A stretch of 48,753 bases of DNA from an uncultured Pseudomonadota bacterium (GCA_903928445.1 CAIYRB010000137.1:1-48753), one strand, 5' to 3'; positions 1 to 8,210 are shown, numbered from the stretch's first letter. Numbers and translations are program-made. The notes: generated by a model not told the origin, from the letters alone.

Positions 1-117
1 GATTTCTCCGGGCAATTTTTGCCGAGGCACTAAGGCAGCGATATCAACGGTGACCTGCGGACGAAGAGGCGAAGCCGAAACCCGTCGCCACCCAAAAGGT
101 AACGAGTCGGCGCCTAT

Positions 118-141
118 GCGCGAAGCGCGTTTAGTTCAACA
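118..141 (+). repeat. GC hairpin plus TTAGTTCAACA motif, copy 1
   Basis: A small CG-rich hairpin (GCGCG-AA-GCGCG) is followed by TTTAGTTCAACA. The same arrangement recurs in direct orientation at 1254-1278 with a slightly longer stem. There is no T-tract, so it does not look like an intrinsic terminator. Its function is unknown; it could be a recombination scar or protein-binding site. Confidence 0.5.
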
Positions 142-293
142 ATGATATACTGGCTGCCTGCGCTTTATTCGCAAAACCAGAGGTGATTCATCGTATCGAC
201 AAGCTGTTTGATACCTTCTCAAGTAATAATCCACAATTGCGAGCAGAAGTACTTGTAAGTGCGCTTCGCAAGGAATGTGGATTTGCGGAATAA
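135..293 (+). pseudogene. C-terminal remnant of an unidentified gene
   Basis: An open frame runs for 52 codons from just after a TAG at 132 to a TAA at 291-293. It contains a plausible protein tail with the string HRIDKLFDTFSS and ends in RKECGFAE. There is no ATG; the only usual start is a GTG at 183 without a clear ribosome binding site. The frame opens right at the hairpin repeat (118-141), which fits a gene whose 5' part was removed by recombination. The family is not recognised and this could be chance. Confidence 0.22.
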
Positions 294-379
294 GACGGTC
301 CAAAGAGCAAACTGACGATATTGCAAGATTTCAGGGAACAAAAGATCTCTAGCCACTATTTGATTGTCTTGAGTACGCT

Positions 380-520
380 TTACTTCTCCTCCTCTTTTAA
401 GATTTTTAGTCGATCCTCCTCCTGCCTATAGCGTGCTTCCATCTCGACATATAGGTAGTTTAGGAAGTTATTATGAAGGTAGGTTATCTGTGTGTAGATG
501 GGCTTGGGGGCCAGAGACAT
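380..520 (-). CDS. possible 46-residue charged helical protein
   Basis: A minus-strand frame starts at ATG 520 and encodes 46 residues. The second half is rich in Glu, Lys and Arg (EARYRQEEDRLKILKEEEK), suggesting an amphipathic or coiled helix. I see no convincing Shine-Dalgarno sequence upstream, only CCCTGTGACC. It could be a real small gene or the 3' remnant of a longer coiled-coil gene. No function can be assigned. Confidence 0.22.
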   Translation of the reverse strand: MSLAPKPIYTQITYLHNNFLNYLYVEMEARYRQEEDRLKILKEEEK

Positions 521-628
521 GGTCACAGGGTATCGGCACTAACGCCATCACGCTTGAGCCGGCCTGGGCCTTGAATTGGGGTGGCTTTACCCTATCCTTG
601 CGCCAAACTGAATGAAACAGAACCTGGT

Positions 629-820
629 TCAGACGGCATTGGGCATGAAGCGCAACATCTGTGTGTTAGGAGATAGCCAGTTGCTGGGAATCTCTAGAAT
701 GTATCCGTAGGCATCCATTCTTATACTGCATTCATTTATACCCGATTCGGTCTTCCCAGTGATGGCTATTTTTCCATATAGCTGGCTAGGCATAGCCGCG
801 GGAAACCGATCAGCGTTCAA
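629..820 (-). CDS. small ORF of the NADRFP type, TTG start
   Basis: A 63-codon minus-strand frame begins at a TTG (818-820) and starts MNADRFPAAMP. Its upstream DNA and first codons are repeated, inverted, at about 45605-45772, where the plus-strand frame reads LNADRFPEAIP before diverging and stopping within about 30 codons. Conservation of both the upstream DNA and the reading frame suggests a real gene start shared by two copies. The TTG start has no strong ribosome binding site. The family is not recognised; the product would be small and soluble. Confidence 0.35.
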   Translation of the reverse strand: MNADRFPAAMPSQLYGKIAITGKTESGINECSIRMDAYGYILEIPSNWLSPNTQMLRFMPNAV

Positions 821-930
821 AAAAAGAAGAGTGTCTTATCAGAGCCGACCACGGCCGCAGACGCAGCGAAATGACCCGGGGTCCCGTCCGTGGTCGGTTC
901 AGATAAGATCCCGTTGAACGAAGCGCGCCG
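783..930 (-). repeat. long-range inverted repeat, left arm
   Basis: The reverse complement of this segment resembles 45605-45772. The best block is about 58 bases at 781-838 against 45714-45772 (TCTGATAAGA, TTGAACGCTGA, TTTCCCG, GGCTAT shared). A second block matches about 23 of 30 positions around TTCAACGGGA. The middle part is poorly conserved. The arm covers the upstream region and first codons of the NADRFP ORF. It could be the end of a large mobile unit or a duplicated gene start. Confidence 0.6.
834..908. repeat. 21-bp imperfect inverted repeat
   Basis: The arms 834-854 and 888-908 match at 19 of 21 positions when one is inverted, with CCGACCACGG and CCGTGGTCGG as the perfect core and a 33-base spacer. 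It lies immediately upstream of the TTG start at 820 and may be an operator or recombination-protein site. There is no T-tract. Confidence 0.6.
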
Positions 931-939
931 GTGACGCTG

Positions 940-1628
940 GAGCGGGCGAATGGCTTCGATCCTACATAATATATGGGGCTTGAATCGAGTCACTGCGTGC
1001 GCAGGCAATAGCTTGTCATCGGCCATCGGTGCAGGCAAGATTAGCGAGCGCGACTATTCGTCGTATTCGGGGCACCGGACTCAGGCATCCGCAGAAGGCG
1101 TTCTCCTTGGCTACCAGCAAGAGGACGCAGAGCGGGTGCCCTGAACCGGCGCATGGGTAGCTCCTCAAGCTTACCAGCCGTTGCACTTGGCGTGGATAGG
1201 CATGAGTTGCCTATGCTATGGGTCACGCAACCACGCTGCGCATGGGCGACTGCGCGCGCAAGCGCGCTTAGTTCAACACTAGTTTAGAAGTTGCTTATTC
1301 AACTAAAAGGGGGAAATCAGTCAGAGAACGCCGGCCATTGCGTTTTCCGCGTCCACTCGCCATTCTGCGCGCTAATCCTAATTTAATGATTTTCGGGGTA
1401 GCAAAAATACCTTGAGCCCCACGGAGTCTGCTAGCAAACAGCAGGCAGCCTTCGCAACGTATTTGGTTCTAAGCCGACAATTACCAACGTCAATGCTGAC
1501 GTCCCGGCATGTTCCTCAGCACGCGGGGCGGATCCGGCATCCAGCAACCTCTATGTCCCAGCAAAATGCCTTCCGTATGCACATCGAACTGATCCGCTCA
1601 ATTGAAACCACGTCATTCTCGACGTCAT
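940..1628. other. intergenic stretch with hairpins
   Basis: No credible gene was found; the open frames here lack ribosome binding sites and protein-like composition. It contains a 7-bp perfect hairpin (ATAGGCA...TGCCTAT, 1196-1214) and the second copy of the GC hairpin repeat. It lies downstream of the minus-strand regulatory operon, but no T-tailed terminator is visible beyond 1629. Confidence 0.45.
1254..1278 (+). repeat. GC hairpin plus TTAGTTCAACA motif, copy 2
   Basis: A perfect GCGCGC-AA-GCGCGC hairpin is followed by TTAGTTCAACA, repeating the arrangement at 118-141 in the same orientation. The two copies bracket about 1.1 kb that includes the left arm of the long inverted repeat. Confidence 0.5.
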
Positions 1629-3110
1629 CTATTCGTCAAAGTACCTAGCTTTTTTTGCCGCCAGTGTCGATCGCGCAACCGACAGAGCATCAGCCGCGGA
1701 CCGAGTCGAAGAGTGCCGCGCAAGAGCTGCTTTTAGAATCGCCCTTTCGATAGTCTCAATAACCGCATCCAAAGGTCTGTCTTCCTGTAGTGCTTCCCTG
1801 AGCATTTGGACAATTTCAGGCGTGGTATTTGGTTCTCGTGCGGCGAGCTTCTGATTCGGAGCTACCGGGCTTGATGAGCCTGGCGGCAGCATGGTCTTTA
1901 GTTCAGGAAGGTCATCGACACTGATTTCCCTATGGTCTCCGAGCGCCTCCGTCACCATGGCGCTGATCACTAACATCAACTGGCGAACGTTACCCTGCCA
2001 ATGATACTTGCTGCAACGTTCGCTCAGGGCTTCTAGTGTCTTCTCGGGCACAGTGGCCCCGACACGCGCCAGTGCAAGCTCAATAAGCAGCGGGACGTCT
2101 TCTAGGCGCTCCCTGAGGGGTTTGAGCTTAATGTTGATGCCTGTCAACCGCATGCTCAGGTCGACAAGGAAGGTGCCTCGCTCGACCTGTTCTTCAAGGT
2201 CTTTGGTGCTGGCGACAATCACCCTAAAATCCGAGTAAAGGGTCTGACTGTCGCCGAGCCGGTTGTAGGAGCCATCGTTGAGCACGCGCAGTAGGCGCTG
2301 CTGGCAGTCGATGGTCAGGGTTTGGATTTCGTCGAGGAACAAAAAGCCGCCATCGGCCTCGCCGATATAGCCGCTGGTGGTTTGCTCTGCTCCGGTAAAA
2401 GCGCCTTTCCGATGGCCGAAGAGAGCGGAGACGGCGGTTTCGCCGGTGAGGTTGGCACAGTTCACCGCCACAAATGGCACCATGCCGTCGGCCTCGCACC
2501 GGTAGCGGTGAACGAGCTTGGCCACCTCCTCCTTGCCGGTTCCAGTTTCACCTTGGATAATAATGGGCAAGAATGTGGAGTTGAGCGCGGCTGAACGAGC
2601 GCGGTCGCGTACGGCCTGCGGCAGGACAATACCATCGGCGCATCTAAGTGCCAGACTCGGGGGCAGCGCAGTGTCCGCCCTACGACGCTTTGCTGCTGCT
2701 CCGGTCCTTCGGCTCCGCTCGGCCTGCTCGAGGTGGACCATCAGTTCGTCGCCGGTCAAGATGGGCTTGCGGAACAGATACAAAGCGCCGGCCGTCATAA
2801 CCTTGTGATAGGTGTCGATTTTAGGGTCCGAGGTCATCGCCAGCGGTACGACTTCTGGATGGCTTTCCTTGATCTCGTTGAGGAGCTGCACACCGTCAAA
2901 GGTGTCCTGCCTGCCTGGTCCGTTGAGGTGAATGTCGGCCAGGACGTACTGGACAGGATTCTTCTTCAGGATGTCGAAGGCGTCGTGAAGGGTCAATGCG
3001 CCGAATGCGGCAAGGCCCGCGGTGTTTGCCATCTCCATATAGCGGCCGAGTTGGTCCGAGTCGTCCTCAACAATCAAGATGCTTCGGCGGATTTTTGCGG
3101 TACGAATCAC
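1629..3110 (-). CDS. NtrC-family sigma-54-dependent response regulator
   Basis: This 493-residue protein should activate sigma-54 RNA polymerase when phosphorylated. Residues 10-125 are a receiver domain with acidic Asp16/17, phospho-acceptor Asp59 (VLADIHL), Thr93 and Lys115 (FRKP). Residues 160-400 are the AAA+ domain, with Walker A GETGTGK at 187-193, GAFTGA at 236-241 for contacting sigma-54, and Walker B FLFLDEI near 256-262. The last 45 residues are a Fis-type helix-turn-helix. The GTG start at 3110 overlaps the kinase stop as GTGA, so the two are translationally coupled. All key residues are present. The best target visible in the window is the sigma-54 promoter at 8718, but that link is inferred. 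Confidence 0.93.
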   Translation of the reverse strand: MIRTAKIRRSILIVEDDSDQLGRYMEMANTAGLAAFGALTLHDAFDILKKNPVQYVLADIHLNGPGRQDTFDGVQLLNEIKESHPEVVPLAMTSDPKIDTYHKVMTAGALYLFRKPILTGDELMVHLEQAERSRRTGAAAKRRRADTALPPSLALRCADGIVLPQAVRDRARSAALNSTFLPIIIQGETGTGKEEVAKLVHRYRCEADGMVPFVAVNCANLTGETAVSALFGHRKGAFTGAEQTTSGYIGEADGGFLFLDEIQTLTIDCQQRLLRVLNDGSYNRLGDSQTLYSDFRVIVASTKDLEEQVERGTFLVDLSMRLTGINIKLKPLRERLEDVPLLIELALARVGATVPEKTLEALSERCSKYHWQGNVRQLMLVISAMVTEALGDHREISVDDLPELKTMLPPGSSSPVAPNQKLAAREPNTTPEIVQMLREALQEDRPLDAVIETIERAILKAALARHSSTRSAADALSVARSTLAAKKARYFDE

Positions 3111-4780
3111 TGAGGCACCTCTTCATTAGGGACGCGCGTCATAAAATGATAAATCCGCTCGACCAGTGCTGCGACTTTTTCGGCGGCAGCATCGGGGTCG
3201 TCGATCATGACTCTGACTCCAGCCTTTTCGTAGGAGCGGCCGTCGATGTCTAGGTCCAAGTAGGCAATGGCGTGGTTGGTCCCGGCCTGGAGGTCTGTAC
3301 TGACGGCGAAGCCGCGAGACTTTAGCGCATGACTGATGGCCTCCTGGCGGTCCCCGGTCCTGAGCTTGACAATCACTGCTGCCTCGATGGCTAGGGGCTC
3401 GGGGGGAAGGGATTGCGCCTCGTAGGCCACCAAAGCCCGGTTCTGACGAGTCGCGGTCATAACGGTATTCGGCAGCACCACGGTGAAAGTCGTTTCACCG
3501 CCCGATCGCTTATGGCTGACCTGACCGCCGTGACCTTCGGCGATATCTTTGACGTTGTGTAGGCCAATGCCCGAACCGCCGACTTTACCGAATGTGCTGC
3601 CGCGCTGGAACAGCTTGTCTAAAAGAGGTGCAGGGATGCCAGGCCCGTTGTCAGTAACGGCGAGCGCGAGGTCCACTCCGCTGATCGTGGCCTTGATCTC
3701 AATAACTTTGGCCCCTGATTCCTTGGCGTTTTTGACCAGGTTGCCGATAAGACGCTCAACCGCGACGGCGTCTAGGAAGGCTGGCACTGCATCTACGCCA
3801 GCAGCGACCACCTTAGTCCCGTCAGTGCCATAAATTCGACAAAGGTCCCCCACAATAAGCCCGACATTTAGAGTGACCTCTGAAGGCCTAATGACGTTGC
3901 TTTCCGCACCAATGCTCATACGGCTTAGGATGTTTCTGATCGTTGTAAGCGACCGGGCCATCTGGTCACGGCACGCCGCAAACTCCGGGTAATTGCTGGC
4001 TTGCAGAGCAAAATCGAAGGCAATGAGCGGGTTCTTGATGTCGTGCGCTAGATTCTGCGCCATGTGTGCGATCGTCGCCGTTTTGATCTTCTCGGCCCTC
4101 TCTTCATTGAGATGGTTAACCTTAGTTTTGAGGTCGCTCCAAGTGGCGGTGATCGCTGGAAAGCCACGCGTTAGCGACTCGCTGGGCTCGGACTGGGTGA
4201 CGAGATCGTCGAGCGTAGCACTTAATATGCCGAGACGCTTGTCCTCTTCAGTACGCTGCAAACGACTCAGCAGGTACAATGCCAACGTTACTAGCAATGA
4301 CATGATGGCTAGGACGGTCACGAACGCCCAAATGGCAACCTTGGGCCTAACATCGAGAATCAGCACCATCGTCTGCTTCTCGGGGAAGCGATAACTAATT
4401 TGGCTGTGAAAAAGTCCCCGCGCTCTCACTTTAACTGCACCGACTGCGGCAGGTGGAGCGGCATTGATAAACGCCGGGCCGAAGGCCAGAAGCGGCGGCC
4501 GACCATCTTCTTTACCGTCCGTCTCGACCAGCTTAATGGACGTGACGAAGTTAGACGAAAGTAAAATTCGTGAATGCTTCGTCACAGCGGACAGCAGGTT
4601 GCCTTCCTCGATGCTAATAGCCTCTGACTGCAACCAAGAGTCGAAAAGCTCAATGCCCGTTGACCGAACATAGACTTCGATGGCGCCACCGACCAAAGCG
4701 GCAAGCGCGACCAAGGCGGCGAACGCGGAAAGCACGAGGCTTTTGTTGACGCGGACGGCTGAGGTCTTGCCTATATGCAT
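3107..4780 (-). CDS. membrane sensor histidine kinase
   Basis: This 557-residue inner-membrane kinase has two transmembrane segments (about 14-37 and 148-171) enclosing a periplasmic loop of about 110 residues. A cytoplasmic transmitter follows. The H box is AHDIKNP with His246, the N box is NLVKNAKESGA near 347-357, G1 is DNGPGIP near 377, and G2 is GGSGIGL near 401. After the ATPase domain, about 110 extra residues have the size and alternating hydrophobic pattern of a degenerate receiver, but no clear phospho-acceptor Asp. Its start overlaps the YcaO stop by 10 bases, and its stop overlaps the response-regulator start. The partner is almost certainly that regulator. The ligand is unknown; the upstream peptide-binding protein is a candidate periplasmic partner. 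Confidence 0.92.
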   Translation of the reverse strand: MHIGKTSAVRVNKSLVLSAFAALVALAALVGGAIEVYVRSTGIELFDSWLQSEAISIEEGNLLSAVTKHSRILLSSNFVTSIKLVETDGKEDGRPPLLAFGPAFINAAPPAAVGAVKVRARGLFHSQISYRFPEKQTMVLILDVRPKVAIWAFVTVLAIMSLLVTLALYLLSRLQRTEEDKRLGILSATLDDLVTQSEPSESLTRGFPAITATWSDLKTKVNHLNEERAEKIKTATIAHMAQNLAHDIKNPLIAFDFALQASNYPEFAACRDQMARSLTTIRNILSRMSIGAESNVIRPSEVTLNVGLIVGDLCRIYGTDGTKVVAAGVDAVPAFLDAVAVERLIGNLVKNAKESGAKVIEIKATISGVDLALAVTDNGPGIPAPLLDKLFQRGSTFGKVGGSGIGLHNVKDIAEGHGGQVSHKRSGGETTFTVVLPNTVMTATRQNRALVAYEAQSLPPEPLAIEAAVIVKLRTGDRQEAISHALKSRGFAVSTDLQAGTNHAIAYLDLDIDGRSYEKAGVRVMIDDPDAAAEKVAALVERIYHFMTRVPNEEVPQ

Positions 4781-5715
4781 AGCCGTCCAATCGGCCCGCT
4801 GACAAAGGGCGGCTGATTTTTAAACAGGCATCTGTAGACAACCACGTGCTTGGAGAATCTGTGTGGAATCTCCTCATCGACGACCAGCACGGGTAACTCG
4901 ATCACCTTTGTTCCCTGTGCAGCGAGCCGCCCCTTGACCAGCGAAGAACCGTGACCAAATCCAAAGTAGGCGAGCTTGGCTTCGTAGGGAGTGGTAGGTT
5001 TCGCGCCGGTCTGAGCCAATCTTTCCAACGCCAGGATGTGCCTGACCAGCTCGGATGTGGCCCTCTGAGTGATTGACGCAAGACTGCGTGCCGTAGCGGG
5101 GCCTGCTGCGCCGCCAGTAATGAATCCACCATCAGCAAACTCGGCGAGCAAAATTCTGAGCGTGAAACCGCAGGAGCTAACGGCAGGTTCTATAACGCTG
5201 ATACTCTTGAGCGGTGAGTGCGCTGGGATATCCTTCAGCAACCCCATAGCCCTGCGCTCTTCGGGTACTATTTCGCTCAGGCCACGGCATTGGTAGCTAA
5301 CTGACTCGTCGTCCCACCAAGTCGCCCAAGCGAACCGCTCGATGGCCTCCGCCAAAGCAATGGCGCGACATGTCTGAAGTGCGGTGGCTCTTGAAATAAG
5401 AGTCGTTGGGTAGCCCGCAAAGCCTTGAGATTTTTCAGTTTGGCAGCTCAGAATACCAGCGGCACGGCCGTCGATAAAGGCCTCTCTCTCGATGGACTCG
5501 ACGACAGCCTTGGCAATAGCGATGGGCTGAGACGTAGAGCAGCCGCAAAAAACGTTCTCGCTGATGACCGATTGAGTGGTCTTTCGATAGAGGTTGGCGA
5601 AGTGCAGGCCACCCACCTCGATAAGCTCAAGATTGCCAGTCTCAAATCCTGAGATTTCGAGCTGGTCGATGAGTCGCTCTAAGCGCCAACTTTGGTATAG
5701 AGTCGAGCCTATCAT
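4771..5715 (-). CDS. stand-alone YcaO-domain protein
   Basis: YcaO proteins use ATP to activate backbone amides, forming azolines, thioamides or amidines in ribosomal peptides or modifying ribosomal protein S12. This 314-residue protein shows three family-like blocks: CGCSTSQ...ESIEREAF (57-80), EAIERFAWATWW (123-134, matching the usual ELIERDA..WW block) and GGAAGPA...ITQRA (201-219). It is shorter than typical YcaO proteins and has no fused ThiF/Ocin partner. No TfuA or dehydrogenase gene lies nearby. The first block has Cys in place of the usual Gly-Lys run, so ATP use may be altered. It overlaps the binding-protein stop (ATGA) and the kinase start. The substrate is unknown; the lipoprotein at 7348-7566 is the obvious candidate. 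Confidence 0.72.
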   Translation of the reverse strand: MIGSTLYQSWRLERLIDQLEISGFETGNLELIEVGGLHFANLYRKTTQSVISENVFCGCSTSQPIAIAKAVVESIEREAFIDGRAAGILSCQTEKSQGFAGYPTTLISRATALQTCRAIALAEAIERFAWATWWDDESVSYQCRGLSEIVPEERRAMGLLKDIPAHSPLKSISVIEPAVSSCGFTLRILLAEFADGGFITGGAAGPATARSLASITQRATSELVRHILALERLAQTGAKPTTPYEAKLAYFGFGHGSSLVKGRLAAQGTKVIELPVLVVDEEIPHRFSKHVVVYRCLFKNQPPFVSGPIGRLCI

Positions 5716-7292
5716 TGCCGTTCAAACACTTGCCAGGGCGTTGGCGAGGTGATCGAGGCATTAAGGCTCCGAAAACCGCCACCCTTCTTTGATACATAGA
5801 ACCTTCTTGAATGGCGAAAGACGTTGAACACAGCGTCCTCAAAGAGGTGTCGGTTCAGCTTCGACGCCAACTCGATGCGCTCTGCTGGGGGCAGTTCAGT
5901 CCGTAGCTTGGCAATCATCTGTTGAAGTACCGCGTCCTTTTGCATGTGCGATAAAGGCTTGTGCAGTCCAGGGGTGAACAGCATCTGCAAGTCCCCGAAT
6001 GGGTCAAGTGCCCAGAGTCCGCTGCTAAACGCCTTGATGTGAACTTTGTCGTTGAGATAGAGATCATCAAGCTCATCGAGGTTTGCAGCCATAATGGGCT
6101 CGACGTCAGTCTGACCAAATTGCCTAAGGGTTTCTTGGGCTGCTAACTGAAAGGGAGAACCCTGATTTCCCGCGGCGCCACCGAGCCTGACTTTATGAGC
6201 CCGCATGGCTGCTTTACATGACTCAAAGGTCTTGTCGTCATGAGTCCGTAGTGATTTCTTTAACTCTTCGAGCGGCAGATACCCAGTCACAATCCGAGGA
6301 GAGATACTTCCCTCAAGCACATCTGGTGCGCTGATGATCTTGGCATAAGCTTCGCGGAACGAAGCGGCAAATAGCTGCCGACACTCTCGACTGCGAAACG
6401 CAGGGGCATCAGGATTGAGTAGTAAAACGGCGAATTTTGCCTTAGGCAGGTTTCTTAGCTCATATTTCTTATCAATAGTGACCAGCTCGTCAGCCTGAAA
6501 AGCACCATCGCCAGCCATGATCACTGTGTCGCCATCAAGCGAACCTGCCAAGGAATCGAGATAGGGGCGTGCCTTGGCATAAACGAATCGGATCGAGCTC
6601 GGTACCGACTTACCATCAATGGTCGGAAACTCGTGGCGCCTTGCAAATACAATGCTGTTCGAGTCTCGCTCCGCTATCGAATAGTAGCCGCTAGTCGGCG
6701 GTTGAGGCGTCAATAAGTTACCGGTGTCAAGGTCCACAGACCGCCGTGGGATGATGGAAAAAAGCTCAAGGCAAAACCTAAATAGTGGGTGGTCAATACG
6801 TTCAGCGAAGGAGATGGATATAGTCTGCCGGTCTACCTTTAAGCCCCTAGGGAAGCTGTGAAGGGGCTTCGGGCTTCTAACCCACTCATTCATACCAACG
6901 ATTTCCTTGATGACTGGAAAGCCTGGGCGTCTTACCGCCATGCGTGCGACCGCGAAAGCAACGTCATTCGGAGTGATCGCGGTTCCATCGGAAAACTTTA
7001 AGCCGTTGCGAACGGTCCATCGCACCGTCTTTGCGTCGGTATCATAGGAAAAGCTTTCCAAAATCGCGCTCGTAAGTCGGTCATCCGAGGAGACCTCAAG
7101 CGGTGTAAGATACAGCATCCGGGCAACCGGCAGATTGTTGGACGTGTCCGCGTCAAGCGGGTCAAATGAAAAGGGCTGACCCGACTCGGTGATGATGAAC
7201 TTCTGCTGCACCTGTGCCTCCGCCGACCGGGTCACAAAGCCGCCCAGTCCAGTGATCAAAAGAAAAGTGAGTATATGTCTCATTCTGGTCAC
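5712..7292 (-). CDS. extracellular solute-binding protein family 5 (oligopeptide type)
   Basis: This exported protein of about 526 residues resembles the OppA/DppA-type periplasmic binding proteins of peptide ABC transporters. It has an N-terminal signal peptide (hydrophobic LTFLLITGLGGF, likely cleavage after AEA). Typical family phrases follow: SFDPLD near the start and LKFSDGTAITPNDVAFA, where these proteins carry the hallmark of the family. No permease or ATPase genes accompany it, which suggests a sensing rather than uptake role. The first possible start is GTG 7292; ATG 7283 is also possible. Its stop overlaps the YcaO start as ATGA. As an orphan binding protein next to a sensor kinase, it is a good candidate co-receptor for a peptide. 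Confidence 0.85.
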   Translation of the reverse strand: MTRMRHILTFLLITGLGGFVTRSAEAQVQQKFIITESGQPFSFDPLDADTSNNLPVARMLYLTPLEVSSDDRLTSAILESFSYDTDAKTVRWTVRNGLKFSDGTAITPNDVAFAVARMAVRRPGFPVIKEIVGMNEWVRSPKPLHSFPRGLKVDRQTISISFAERIDHPLFRFCLELFSIIPRRSVDLDTGNLLTPQPPTSGYYSIAERDSNSIVFARRHEFPTIDGKSVPSSIRFVYAKARPYLDSLAGSLDGDTVIMAGDGAFQADELVTIDKKYELRNLPKAKFAVLLLNPDAPAFRSRECRQLFAASFREAYAKIISAPDVLEGSISPRIVTGYLPLEELKKSLRTHDDKTFESCKAAMRAHKVRLGGAAGNQGSPFQLAAQETLRQFGQTDVEPIMAANLDELDDLYLNDKVHIKAFSSGLWALDPFGDLQMLFTPGLHKPLSHMQKDAVLQQMIAKLRTELPPAERIELASKLNRHLFEDAVFNVFRHSRRFYVSKKGGGFRSLNASITSPTPWQVFERQ

Positions 7293-7347
7293 CAGCCCCC
7301 GGCTTTGTGAATCCCGAGAGGTATTGAATATTCAACCAACTAAGCTA

Positions 7348-7566
7348 CTAGGTCCCGTCGCCACCGCCTTCTTGAGTACCAAGGCGCATCGTCGTGGTGC
7401 CTGGTTTGGTGACGTTAAAGTGTTTACTAATTTTCTTCTGTGCAGACGGGGTAAGCGTGGTGGTGGCTTTCGGCATGCTGGGGGTCAGATCGCCACAGCC
7501 ACTGGCCAATCCTAGGATTGCCAAAGTGCTAACGATCCGAGCCTGTATGGCAGTGATGAGTTTCAT
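7348..7566 (-). CDS. small Thr-rich lipoprotein, possible peptide precursor
   Basis: A 72-residue product with a well-placed ribosome binding site (AAGGGGA, 7 bases before ATG 7566). Residues 1-23 form a lipoprotein signal peptide ending in LASGC, so Cys24 would be lipidated. The mature part of 49 residues is rich in Thr, Ser and Lys (TTTLTPSAQKK, PGTTTMRLGT) and ends GGGDGT. It is the first gene of the operon containing the peptide-binding protein and YcaO. Thr and Ser are possible YcaO substrates, and in enterococcal plasmids lipoprotein signal peptides are processed into mating pheromones. Both roles here are inference. It could equally be an inhibitor or structural lipoprotein. Confidence 0.65.
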   Translation of the reverse strand: MKLITAIQARIVSTLAILGLASGCGDLTPSMPKATTTLTPSAQKKISKHFNVTKPGTTTMRLGTQEGGGDGT

Positions 7567-7943
7567 TGTGTCCCCTTAAATAGAGATGGAATCTTTGGTC
7601 AACACGAGCTGTTTATAGCACATTTCTCATAAATCCGGGCCGGCTCCCCTGCAAGGCAGCGACCTCTGGGAGCTTTATCCAGTACGCTTACGTCACTAGC
7701 TTTACCAAGACTCCAGGTGTTTAGTCTTATTCAAGAAGTGTACCGCTTGTGCCACAAGGTCAAGACGGGCAGATAGGCCAATAATTTGGGGAGAGGGGCA
7801 GGACCGTGCGGCCAGAATCGGGACACATGCAAACAGATTCTGGCCGTCTCCGGTTCGATTCGGGCAGGGAGGCGGGCTCGAAACAAGGGGCATTCCTTAT
7901 GGAAACGGCAGACCACGTCATGCGCGATCTGCCGCGACAGCAA
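7567..7943. promoter_or_regulatory. upstream region of the lipoprotein-YcaO-kinase operon
   Basis: This stretch has no credible gene. It must carry the promoter of the minus-strand operon starting at 7566. A weak sigma-54-like site on the minus strand (AGGTCGCTGCCTTGCA, 7651-7666) keeps GG and GC at the correct 10-base spacing and a perfect TTGCA, but its -24 element is poor. An 11-bp perfect inverted repeat lies at 7809-7846. Confidence 0.4.
7809..7846. repeat. 11-bp perfect inverted repeat
   Basis: CGGCCAGAATC (7809-7819) and GATTCTGGCCG (7836-7846) are perfect inverted copies separated by 16 bases. Neither side has a T-run, so it is unlikely to be an intrinsic terminator. It sits about 160-180 bases upstream of the weak sigma-54-like site at 7651, a distance usual for activator binding. 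Confidence 0.75.
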
Positions 7944-8210
7944 CTACCGACGCTGGTGGTAGATGGTTGCGATCAGTGCCGCAAAGCGGATGACCCAGTA
8001 CAAGGCCGTTACGACGCGGTTAAACGTCAGCCTGGGCTTATCACCATTGCGGCACTTCCCGAGCAACAGTTCGTAGCGGCTCCTGGCAAGGTGCATGGTT
8101 GTGCCGTCGGCTAAGACATGCAGGATCGAGGCATAATCCTCGGACAGATAGATCTCCGCCTCACGGCGGTGGGAATGGGTGATGGTTGAGGAAGGGTTTT
8201 GCGTCGTCAT
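7944..8210 (-). CDS. small membrane-anchored protein
   Basis: An 88-residue protein starting at ATG 8210, preceded by AAGGGAG at a good distance. The N-terminal two-thirds is polar (HSHRREAEIYLSEDYASIL). A single hydrophobic segment near the C terminus (ALYWVIRFAALIATIY) could be a tail anchor. The family is not recognised. It is divergent from the conjugation operon and lies between that operon and the regulatory operon, so it may be a small regulator or an entry-exclusion-type membrane protein. Both are guesses from position. A weak sigma-54-like site lies about 65 bases upstream. Confidence 0.55.
   Translation of the reverse strand: MTTQNPSSTITHSHRREAEIYLSEDYASILHVLADGTTMHLARSRYELLLGKCRNGDKPRLTFNRVVTALYWVIRFAALIATIYHQRR

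Larger units (their letters stand above)
1..379. other. gene-poor left edge
   Basis: No intact gene is recognisable here. The stretch holds a hairpin motif that recurs near 1254 and a short plus-strand frame that looks like the tail of a lost gene, both listed separately. The rest shows no clear promoter, RNA gene or terminator. Confidence 0.5.

Noticed and set aside
433..615. 60-codon plus-strand open frame
   Set aside because: No ribosome binding site and atypical Trp-rich composition; it overlaps the more protein-like minus-strand frame at 380-520.
1412..1648. 78-codon plus-strand open frame
   Set aside because: No Shine-Dalgarno sequence, low-complexity Ser/Thr/Gln composition and overlap with the 3' end of the response regulator.
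7849..7866. GGTTCGATTC string resembling a tRNA T-arm
   Set aside because: No acceptor, D or anticodon arm can be folded around it; the nearby strong stem is an unrelated inverted repeat.
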